Assembly (NCBI RefSeq): GCF_018812025.1
Contig: NC_063052.1
Span: 21,142,414 to 21,206,413, forward strand
DNA from: Megalobrama amblycephala
Taxonomy: Eukaryota > Chordata > Actinopteri > Cypriniformes > Xenocyprididae
DNA: 64,000 nucleotides
Direction: 5' to 3'
The notes under the pieces are model-generated. The model was not told the origin of the DNA and ran no database searches. It saw only the letters and a list, made by a program, of their open reading frames with translations. A program made the position numbers and the translations under genes. How positions within the stretch are numbered: the stretch's first letter is position 1; every line of letters starts with the position of its first letter. Of this stretch, positions 1-13,740 are shown in pieces.

Positions 1-210
1 AATCTTATTGATTTAAATATAGATTCTACTTTATGCAATATTGTTTCTAATTAATTTTTTCAATGTTTTTTTTTTCCATGAGATTCACCTGACTCCTAGG
101 CATTTCCCAAAATTTGTTCCAAAACAAAAAAACAACTTTTCCAAGTACTGCATCTATGTTCTACCCTTTTCCCATCAGTGAGCACAAACACAACCTAAAA
201 AATCAGTGCA

Positions 211-216
211 TTTATT
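211..216 (-). other. nkiras1: Polyadenylation signal of nkiras1
   Basis: TTTATT on the plus strand reads AATAAA on the minus strand, 118 bases past the nkiras1 stop codon. It is the first canonical signal downstream. The 3' UTR could also run past the window edge if a distal site is used. Confidence 0.5.
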
Positions 217-333
217 TGTGTTTAAATAGATCTAGTCCTAGCTCTTTCTCTAAAAGTCCTTAAACGTCTTAAGTACCCTGAAAGAAGTATAGACAACCAA
301 ACATAGTGCTAAAACTGTGGCAGTGTGTGGTGT

Positions 334-920
334 TCAGATGTCGTTGGAGGGGGTTCCCTTGCTCTTGCGGCCAGGCAGAGGAAAGGCAGACTTGCTCTGT
401 GGCTGTGTGAGGCGGCTGGTGAGGCTGGTGAAGGGTTCGATTAATGAGCTTCTGTCTGTCACGGTCACCTCCCAAAGTTTGACCTTCTCCCCACGTGCCC
501 ACTGCTGGGCAGCATCTTGGTCCACCTGTCGACGTTCCCGCAGGTCAAACTTGTTCCCCAACACGATCACCATCACCTGCACATGCAAATACAGTCAGTG
601 TGAGAACATATTCACAGGTTACACCAGATCATAGCAAATTATCATGGGTCAATCTCATGAAAACATGGCCAAGTCCTATTTCACTCCAAAAATCAAAAGA
701 ATTGTTCAGGGACATCATTTTTATGGAAATCTTTCCATAATAAAAGAAATATATAAATATCTATATAATAATAATATTGAAGTATGTTTGTAATTCTCAA
801 GTTTTTCAAATGTTTTTAGATTCTCATTACTGTAATAAAAGTTTAAGTCAGCTTGAAGTGAATAAAATCATAATGTATGAATATATATGTATGTGTGTGC
901 TGTCAAATCTATTGATCACG

Positions 921-955
<35 letters not shown>

Positions 956-1043
956 CATACACACACACAAACATATTTACAAACTGATAGATGCAGTTTA
1001 TCAATTTGACAGCACATATAAATAATAATACATATATACATAC

Positions 1044-1130
<87 letters not shown>

Positions 1131-1244
1131 AACAAACACTCGCATACATGTATATAAATAAATTTATACCTATATACATTCATATATATATATACACATA
1201 CATACATACACACACCCACATACATATATTACTTTTCATATTTT

Positions 1245-1315
<71 letters not shown>

Positions 1316-4300
1316 GCTACATATATATCACCATGCTTCATTTTCTTTATACACAATATTCTGTTTCTTATATTTGTTTCTTTTGATTATATGGGGTGAA
1401 ATATAAGTCGGACATGTTATTTGTATAATGTGGCTCTCCTGTCAATAAGACATTTTTAATACTTTGTTTTATTTTCATGCCTCTTTTTTGTCTCTGGACT
1501 TGTCTATTTCCTTCTTCAAGAGCTCGACTTTTTTGAATGACTCCAGACTGTCCACACTATAGACCAGCACAAAGCCGTCCGCCACAGAGAAGAAGTGTTT
1601 GGGTAAATCCAGTCCCTCACGCAGCCCTCTTGTGTCATAGAGACGTAACTGCTCTCTCACACCACGGTCCGTCTCGACAGAGGCCACATATATATCCTCC
1701 TGAGTGTCGTTTGTTTCTCCACCTGAAACAGGACAGTCCTGTTTCATTTAAATGTCTAATTAAACATGTTTCTTCATACACTTTTCATTCTTTCATGAAT
1801 GATGCACAACCCAGGATCATTCATGAGTTGATTCACTGACTAATAAATGCATAATTCATACATTCTGGACAATTTAAAGGGTTCATGACATGGATTTATG
1901 ATTATTATTATTTTAATATGTTCCTAATTAAAATGGCAGCATACAGGAATTAATCTCTTGGTCTACTTCAAACTGTCATAGTAACCCGTCCACCCTTACG
2001 CACAAGTGTCATGCAGAAAAGTGCAAATAATTAATATTTTATATAAATTATGTTAGTATTTTTTAAACAAAAATGATATTACTCAAAATTACTCAAACTA
2101 TTACTCAAAATTTCACTGCAACCCATGCATATGTTAAAAAGACATACAATCTATTAGTTGTTCTATTTATGAAGTATAATTAATTAGCAAACAATAATTT
2201 ATTAAAAACAAAGAAATGAATTTTTCAGTAAATTACAAATTCATAGTTTATTTACTAGTTTATCAAAATGTTAAATGATTAAAGCACATGCATACAAAAC
2301 AAATATTGTAAGATCCTCTAACATCTAAAGATGCAAAAATTAAAATCACCAAAAAAATTGTGATTTAAAGGGATAGTTCACCCAAAAATGAAAAATATCT
2401 TTAAAATATCTTCTTTTGTGTTCAGCAGAAAGAAATTCATACAAGTTTGGAACAATTTGAGGGTGAGTAAATGATGACAGAATATTCATTTTTGGGTGAA
2501 CTATCCCTTTAAAAGAGAAAGAGACCTGCATAAAGAGTGAGGGGCAGCAAATAACGCCACAATAAAGCTTCCAGATGTTTCTGGAAGATAACATAAATTA
2601 ACATAAAATGTTTCTTCTGATTATGTAAATTCATAACATATTTATTTATATGCAATACAAATTGTTTCAAAGATGCTTCACAGAAATAAACAGGAAAATA
2701 ACAGTTAAAGGTGCCGTAGAATAGAAAATTGAATTTACCTTGACATAGTTGAATAACAAGAGTTCAGTACATGGAAATGACATACAGTGAGTCTCAAACA
2801 CCATTGTTTCCTCCTTCTTATGTAAATTTGATTTGTTTAAAAGACCTCCGAAGAACAGGCGAATCTCAACATAACACTGACTGTTACGTAACAGTCGATA
2901 TCATTAATATGTACGCCCCCAATATTTTCATATACCAGCCCATGTTCAAGCCATTACACAAGGGCAGCCAGTATTAACGTCTGTATCTGTGCACAGCTGA
3001 ATCATCAGACTAGGTAAGCAAGCAAGAACAATAGCGAAAAATGGCAGATGGAGCAATAATAACTGACATGATCCATGATAACATGATATTTTTAGTGATA
3101 TTTGTAAATTGTCTTTCTAAATGTTTCGTTAGCATGTTGCTAATGTACTGTTAAATGTGGTTAAAATTACCATCATTTCTTACCGTATTCACGGAGACAA
3201 GAGCCGTCATTATTTTCATTATTAAACACTTGCAGTATGTATAATTCATAAACACAACTTCATTCTTTATAAATCTCTCCAACAGTGTATAATGTTAGCT
3301 TTAGCCTGTTAGCCACGGAACACAGCCTCAAACTCATTCAGAATGAAATGTAAACATCCAAATAAATACTGTACTTATGTGATTAGACATGCTGCATGAT
3401 GAACACTTAGAAAAGATCCATTTTGAGGGTTATATTAGCTGTGTGAACTTTGTTTATGCTGTTTAACCCTTTCGCACGTAAGTTTCAAATATTCTGGCTG
3501 ATCCCCCAGCGTGAGTTTTTTTTAAGGTGACCGTTATTTAGAACGTATCACTTTATGGTTTCCATGGTGACGCGTCATTGCTTGTTACGTGACACACCGC
3601 AGCGCTGTATGAATGATGATCTGCTTTCATTTAATTTTTCCTTTTTTATTCAAAATATTCACAAATTTGTTAACTATAGCATGAAATATCTAATATTCCG
3701 ATTGCCAAATATGTGCAAGTGGATGTGTTTTGCTGTTTAAACACCTTCATAACGATCGTGTTAGTTGAGCCATATGAGCGATGGGCGCCGCCATGTTAGT
3801 TTGCACTGCGCAGAGAATCGGATCTGTTGGATTTACAACCCGTGAATTTATCCACTTCTCCCGAAATACATGAAAGTAAGTGTGCCGGGGAACTGGGGAA
3901 GAATAGACTAAGCTTTTAAGTTACTTTCACAATGTGTATATGATATGAATTAAACGTGTTGTCAAGTTATAATGGAAAGGGTTGTTATTTCCACTTCTAT
4001 AGACATCATTGTGTATTTTACAAACTCTAAATATATTGTTTTGTTAGTACTCATGTGTATTTAAATGTCTGAAACCTGAAATGAACATTATTTGGTTGAA
4101 AACACTGCATATATGTGATATATGAAAAGCGCTGCGCGCGTCCATCTCTGGTTTAGCGCCAGTTAAAGCGCGCACGCACATTTGAATTTGGCAGTTGCAC
4201 TGAACGTTCTAATCACACCGGTGTGATCGTACGCTCCTGGGGCCAGCCAAGACTGATCACACCGGTGTGATCGTACGTGTCAAAGAGTTAAGGCAGTCGC

Positions 4301-5046
4301 AAGCTCGGGGGCAGGGGGCACGAGAATTTAAAGGGGCCGCAGCCTGAATCGGCGCATATTTAATAATGCCCCAAAATAGGCAGTTAAAAAAATGAATAAA
4401 AATAAATAAATAAAAAAAATCGATGGGGTATTTTGAGCTGAAACTTCACAGACACATTCAGGTACACCTTAGACTTATATTACATCTTTTGAAAACACAT
4501 TCTACGGCACCTTTAATATAATAATTTCAGCTGTAAAGACAATAATGTCATTAATCAGCTCAATTCAGTTGAACTTTTGTTCAGCAGTCAAATCAATAAT
4601 ATATGAGAATGTTAGATGTCTTTTATGAAGTCCCAACTGAGCAAACCAAAGGCAGACAATAATTTATTACACATATTTGAATTTTATTACCCATATCGTT
4701 CAGAATTTACAAAGAGCATGTTGATTTTTGTATATCTAATTTACCGCTAATTATGATACAGTAAATATCCACATGGAATCCAGTTTTTATGTATCTAGTT
4801 CAAGTCACATTCATACCATAAAGTCATATTCATACTTTACTGTTACCCTTTGCTAGAGTGTCTGTTTAAGCTGATGAGCAGCAGCTGCCATACTCACTCA
4901 ATTTTTGAGTCATGTGAACTATAAAAGTGGGTGTTTTTGATATGAATTTTACCTGCAGTGTGAGTGCCATACAGTAACTGCTCCAGGATGGCTGTTTTCC
5001 CCACAGATGCCATACCACAAACCACAACCTTACAACCCTTACCCAT
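334..5046 (-). CDS. nkiras1: NF-kappa-B inhibitor-interacting Ras-like protein 1 (kappaB-Ras1), 3 coding exons
   Basis: Coding exons on the minus strand are 5046-4953, 1722-1481 and 576-334: 579 bases, 192 residues plus stop, the same length as human NKIRAS1. Seen: P-loop GMASVGKT at residues 11-18, DTRGL at 61-65 and NKFD at 120-123. Ala and Ser replace the two Ras glycines at positions 12/13, and Leu replaces the catalytic Gln after DTRG; such atypical residues are the family hallmark of kappaB-Ras. There is no C-terminal CAAX box (ends in SNDI). Known role: a small GTPase-like protein that binds the IkappaB-beta PEST region, slows its degradation and dampens NF-kappaB; it also restrains Ral. 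The intron between 1480 and 577 starts with GC instead of GT (see findings). The gene is divergent from rpl15, and its introns are full of transposons. The TA-rich ORFs at 909-1399 are microsatellite translations. Confidence 0.95.
577..1480 (-). repeat. TA/CA microsatellites in the last nkiras1 intron
   Basis: This intron holds three AT-rich simple arrays: about 920-968 (GT then TA then CA), 1046-1128 (TA about 40 units) and 1247-1312 (TA about 33 units). They generate long spurious ORFs of Tyr/Ile on both strands. No gene is supported here. Confidence 0.9.
2369..2508. mobile_element. TTAA-flanked miniature element, 140 bp
   Basis: Terminal inverted repeats start AGGGATAGTTCACCCAAAAA and are mirrored at the other end. 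TTAA lies directly on both sides (2365-2368 and 2509-2512). No coding capacity. It sits in nkiras1 intron 2 and belongs to the same terminal family as 9917-10672 and 11901-12310. Confidence 0.85.
2709..4512. mobile_element. TTAA-flanked element (AGGTGCCGTAGAAT ends) carrying a nested insertion
   Basis: Ends AGGTGCCGTAGAAT and ATTCTACGGCACCT are inverted repeats, with TTAA at 2705-2708 and 4513-4516. A second copy of the family spans 37123-40814. Alignment by eye shows that 3467-4287 is extra here. The core without the insertion is about 0.98 kb and non-coding. Confidence 0.85.
3467..4287. mobile_element. piggyBac-like miniature element nested in 2709-4512
   Basis: The ends CCCTTTCGCACGTAAG and (reverse complement) CTCTTTGACACGTACG are imperfect inverted repeats flanked by TTAA at 3463-3466 and 4288-4291. 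The sister element at 40127-40814 lacks this block at the matching place, so it is a later insertion. Two copies of the 16-bp palindrome ATCACACCGGTGTGAT lie near its right end. CCY ends with TTAA duplication fit piggyBac; no transposase is present. Confidence 0.7.
4517..4952. other. Rest of nkiras1 intron 2, AT-rich
   Basis: No gene or recognised repeat is seen here between the TTAA element and the first coding exon of nkiras1. Confidence 0.5.
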
Positions 5047-5373
5047 AGTTACCTGCCCTGAAACACACAAACAAACAACACATCCAGAACCAACCAGAAG
5101 GGCAGCAGTGTAAAAAGCATGATAGGCAAATGTGAAAATGAGCAAAAATGCTTCTAGTTTTTCTCACTGTTTCCCCACAAATTTTAGTATTCACATAATA
5201 ATTTGACTATTTAAATTGGGAACAAAAAAAACATATATTAATTGGACATACGTTACTATCAAACTTCTATGAATGGACAAATCCTGAAGCTCATGATGTT
5301 CTCTAGACTAGCATGATTGAGGATGTTCCAAAGAGCATCTTGTCTTTCAATGGAAGCAAGAAATTTTCAGTAA

Positions 5374-7945
5374 AGGCCTCTGCACACCGAGTCCGAAATT
5401 CGCATGCGAAATTTTCGCACGTTAAAAAATTAATTCGACCTCACGTTATGTCAATCACGTTTGCACACTGCCTCCGAAACTTTCATCCGTCAAAAAAAAA
5501 ATTCGGATCAGGTTCGATTTTCTGCGTTTTTCGCATCCGTGGCACGCATTTTGAGAGACGTTTTGACAATTCAGAGCCACCGTACGCAAAAATCCCGAAT
5601 GCCATCTGAGTTGATCCACGTTGATCAAGTTGATCCTACAGCACAAAACAGCAGCACTGAATGACAAACAACGTGCGGAATACAAAGAGACAGAATATAA
5701 AGACAGATTGTGCCAGTAGCAAAGCATCAAACTGAGCCACTGACATCCTGAAGTAAACTTTGAATTGCTCGGTATAATCTCGCAGCTTCTTGATGTGGTG
5801 AATTATATGTCAATATTTGGAGTCAAATTAATGCCTTAAAGTTTTGCACAAAAATAAAGTTTTGCAAAAAAAACAAAAAAAAAAAAAAAAAACAATTGAG
5901 CAATAAAAAAATGTTTTGCAAACAAAAATAAAGAATTGCAAAGGAAAAATAAAGTATTGAGCGGAAAAAAATAAGTTTTGCAAACAAAACTAATAAATTG
6001 CTAAATAAAATAAAGTAGTGCAAAAATAAAAATATAATCAATTACAAAAATCAATGACAGCTGTAATCCTATTTTATCTTTGCCACATATTTTTCATGCT
6101 CAAACCTACTAAATCATTTGCAACGCTCATTTTATTCTGCGTTTCAGTCAAGCGTGCGCGCACGATACCGAAATTCCTTTGTGCTGCACTTTTCTGTGCG
6201 GTTCTCTTTATGGCACTGGTTTGACGTGGGGGTGGAGTCAAGAAACGGGAGCACGCCTCTGCGAAATGCATTGGAGGGGAACGTAATCGGCGACAGGTGA
6301 AATAATTCTTTGACATGGTTAAAAATAATGAATGGTTTGTTTTTGTTGGTTTGTTTAGCATATGTTGTCGCCGATTACGACCCCCTCCAATGCATTTCTT
6401 AATAGTAATATGACCCGTTGCGCTCTGTTTCACTGCCTGTATCCACTTTTGTGTCCTTAAACATTCCTTTTTTGGGGTCAACAGCCTATAAAAACGTATT
6501 TTTGGGTTTTTTAGCTTGTTAGCTGTACACCTTGTCACACAGCAGCTTTAGGCATTGTTCTGTTTTTTTTTGTAATGAGTCAGAAAAGACGAGAAGGCAG
6601 CCTCACGCAATACAAAGTCAATGGAGACGGTTGGATTGTTTTCCCCCCGGTGGGCGTGGTTTTCAGATTATAATAAATGCGCTGTCTCTATGCTTGGGCT
6701 GCGTCCGAAAACTGGAAAATGCTGCCTTCTGAGGACACATTTCAAGGTAGTAAGGCATCAAGGCACGTCCGAATCCAATGTTAGCTTCACTTCCTGTCAC
6801 ATGAGATACCTTCCTCAGATCGATTTTTGAAGGAAGCATAGATGTATCCTTAGCTGCCTTTGATATCCCACAATCCTGTGCTTTCCATTCTGTGACAGTT
6901 GAGCTAGAAAAATAAAGATGGCGTCCGAAAGTTGCGTTTGCTGCTCAGTTTGTATATAAATGTACGATTTTGACCAACATATTTCAATTTTGATATCATT
7001 TCTATCGAGAAATTACTACTGTAGTAATTAAATATTTGTTTAGTTCTCACCAAAGTGCGTGCTATATTGCTGTAGATCATTAAACTGTTACGCTGCCTCA
7101 GAAGTCTGTCTGAAATCAATTTTGTGAGGTGCCTTCATGCACAAACGCTGCCGTACAAGTCATTCTCTTATAAGACAGCGAGGCAGCAAGACAGCTACCT
7201 AGGTTTTCGGACGCAGCCTTGATCTGTTCTGTTGAGATCTGCGTCTCCTGCCGATGACGTGTTTCGCGGGGGCGTGCCCCCGTTTCTTGACTCCACCCTC
7301 ACGTCAAACCAGTGCCATAAAGAGAACCGCACAGAAAAGTGCAGCGCAAAAGAAAGCCGGTACCGTGAGCGCATGCTTGACTGAAACGCAGAATAAAATG
7401 AGCGTTGCAAATGATTTAGTTGTTTTGAGCATGAAAAATGTGGCAAAGATAAAATAGGATTACAGCTGTCATTGATTTTTGTAATTGATTATATTTTTAT
7501 TTTTGCACTACGTTATTTTAGTTTGCAATTTATTATTTTTGTTTGCAAAACTTATTTTTTTCTGCTCAATACTTTATTTTTCCTTTGCAATTCTTTATTT
7601 TTGTTTGCAAAACATTTTTTTATTGCTCAATTCTTTTTTTTTTTTTTGCAAAACTTTATTTTTGTGCAAAACTTTAAGGCATTAATTTGACTCCATAGTA
7701 GTATTCTCATTTCTCTCTATGCAATCTCGAAATTGGATGGACCCAATATTTCCTCTTTTTAAGGAGAGAGGGGACAACTAAATCATGCTCACTGCTTGAA
7801 GACTTCATTTTGTATTGTTTTGCTTTTTTCCGCAACGCATTCATTATAATACGCATCGGTGTGTGCAAGGTCTCTGTGCGTGACGAATTTTTAGGATTAC
7901 GAATACGAAAAAACGCAAGCAAAAATTTCGGACCTTAACACAACT
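5374..7945. mobile_element. Nested palindromic transposon complex in nkiras1 intron 1
   Basis: The outer edges carry related inverted sequences (GAGTCCGAAATT near 5390; AATTTCGGACC near 7925). Inside, 5819-6270 and 7250-7694 are long inverted copies of each other, sharing poly-A/T runs, a bZIP-like TTTTGCAA-rich tract and the segment around TTTGACGT. The loop contains a smaller hairpin (6263-6295 with 6364-6396) and an unrelated miniature element. Predicted ORFs here are low-complexity and unlike any family I know. Confidence 0.7.
6697..7218. mobile_element. Miniature inverted-repeat element (GGCTGCGTCCGAAAAC ends)
   Basis: GGCTGCGTCCGAAAAC at the left and GTTTTCGGACGCAGCC-type sequence at the right are inverted repeats. 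The triplet TTG occurs directly before (6694-6696) and after (7219-7221), giving a 3-bp duplication as in PIF/Harbinger elements, although the usual TWA target is not matched. It lies in the loop of the larger palindrome. Confidence 0.7.
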
Positions 7946-8250
7946 GATAAGTGACCTCGATGCAATCTTTATTTTAAATGTTTACATTTTTATTTTTTAG
8001 ATTTAAATGGAAAAATTATTTTCAATGTAGTCTCAGACTTTTGGACCCCATTGTGCTTGATATGTATTTATATCATCTTAAGTTAGATATTGCGTAGCTT
8101 AAATAAAATAAACACAACGCTCAGTTTAGTTTTGTTATATGATCATTGTCAAAGCAAAGACATTAACCAGTTGTCTTAAATTGAAACCAGACATGCATTC
8201 ATTCATGACAGTTAGGCTAACTGTTACTAGACTGATAAAAAATCACTTAC

Positions 8251-8390
8251 CTTATACGGATTGGTTGACAATCACCATATGATCAAAGAAAACGATCAAT
8301 GTAAAATCAGATGAATGTGAATACAAGACTTTTAGTGTCATTACTACGTGCTAGAGGTGTTGTCAAACGTCACTTCCGGGAGTCGTTTGC
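8251..8390 (-). other. nkiras1: Probable non-coding first exon of nkiras1
   Basis: On the minus strand the sequence TATAAG|GTAAGTG puts a strong splice donor at 8250-8245. The next minus-strand acceptor is TTTCAG at 5063-5058, just before the exon that carries the start codon (5' UTR 5057-5047). This predicts a leader exon ending at 8251; its 5' end is uncertain and may lie around 8370-8400. Confidence 0.55.
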
Positions 8391-8639
8391 TCGCCTCTTT
8401 TTGCTCTGGGTCTGAACCATTGCTGATAAGAGAACGGTGGCAAAAATCTTATTATTTGGTCTGAGATTTAATAATAACTGTGTTACAACAATGTTTCTAA
8501 TGTATCTAATCGGTTAAATACATTTGATTGTGATTTATAAAATAGAATTCTTAGACACAGACTACATTTCCCAGAAATCTTAAACAACGGAACCGGAAAT
8601 ACGCAAGGAATAGTCCAATAAAGCACTATGGGTAATTTG
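8391..8639. promoter_or_regulatory. Divergent promoter of nkiras1 and rpl15
   Basis: About 250 bases separate the predicted nkiras1 leader exon from the rpl15 start. Three ETS-type CCGGAA/TTCCGG sites lie in or next to it (CTTCCGGG near 8370, ACCGGAAA near 8590, TTTCCGGT near 8648). A near-consensus ZNF143/SBS motif, ACTACATTTCCCAGAA, lies at 8561-8576. There is no TATA box, as expected for a housekeeping divergent pair; the human genes are arranged the same way. Confidence 0.7.
8561..8576 (+). promoter_or_regulatory. ZNF143/STAF (SBS) binding site
   Basis: ACTACATTTCCCAGAA agrees with the known ACTACAATTCCCAGMATGC core apart from one base in the shown part. It lies about 65 bases upstream of the 5'-TOP start of rpl15, which is typical for bidirectional housekeeping promoters. 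Confidence 0.7.
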
Positions 8640-8669
8640 CTTCTCTCTTTCCGGTTAGTACGCCATCAA
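8640..8669 (+). other. rpl15: rpl15 non-coding exon 1 with 5'-TOP tract
   Basis: CTTCTCTCTTTCCGG is a pyrimidine tract beginning with C, the 5'-TOP signature of ribosomal-protein mRNAs that puts translation under mTOR/LARP1 control. The exon ends at CATCAA|GTAAGC (donor at 8670). The start nucleotide is inferred from the TOP rule. Confidence 0.75.
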
Positions 8670-9545
8670 GTAAGCGAGACTTTCTCATTTTTCTGAATGT
8701 AGAATCCATCAAATATCTCAATGCGTTTAATGTCATCCAAATCACACAATGAAAGTATTTAATGCCGAACATCTTAGTTATACTATCTAACCGTTATTTT
8801 TCTCCAATAACGATGTTGAACGTTAATTTTGATGCTAAATTGTGAGGAGTAAGGTAGCTAATGTCATGCCGGAGTTTGCACGTTTCTTCCCTTTTCTATC
8901 AGAATTCGGTTACACACATTTTATTATATCAAACGTCATTTTCGGGAATTGCATTTTATATGCTTACTGTAATCGTTGTGTTTGACTTTGTTGGATTTTT
9001 TTTTACATGACTGCATGTAACGCTAACAGTTGCCATGCCAAAGCTCTACACAACAGACACCGCTTATGGGCTTATATTACAGTAGATTATTATATAATTC
9101 CCGCTTAAAGCAACTGTATTAATCTGAATTATGAGCTCAAATAACTGTTACTCCTGATAATGTGAATGCATATATACTTGCTCGTTAGATAGCAGATCTG
9201 TGACCTGTCGTATTGTGGTTGATTAAAATGTCCAACTATAAAGACACATCAAGATTAAAATGAAGTATGTCTTAAAGGTTTCTTTTAACTTTTGCCTGTA
9301 TTAATTAATTTGTAAGACTTCTAATGAAGTATTAATGTAAGTGTTCCATGTAGTTTCAATCAGTGAGCTCATAAGCTGCACATGCAGGTGAGTAAAATGG
9401 TGTTTGTAATAGTTTTAGATGGAGCATCATGTCAACTTCTGAAAAAAAACTACCATTTTACGCATGCATGTAACTTGGATATATTGATGTATTTTTCATA
9501 AATTGTTTTCTTGACCGGTCTCTATTTTTTGGTGTCGCAAGGTGA

Positions 9546-13683
<4,138 letters not shown>

Positions 13684-13714
13684 ACAATGTGTGCTACAAC
13701 TGTACATTTATCCA

Positions 13715-13720
13715 AATAAA
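13715..13720 (+). other. rpl15: Polyadenylation signal of rpl15
   Basis: AATAAA occurs 31 bases after the rpl15 stop codon. Such a very short 3' UTR is normal for ribosomal-protein genes. Confidence 0.9.
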
Positions 13721-13740
13721 GTACCTTTTTATGGTCATGT

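Noticed and set aside
909..1399. Long Tyr/Ile-rich ORFs on both strands
   Set aside because: They are translations of TA/CA microsatellites in an nkiras1 intron.
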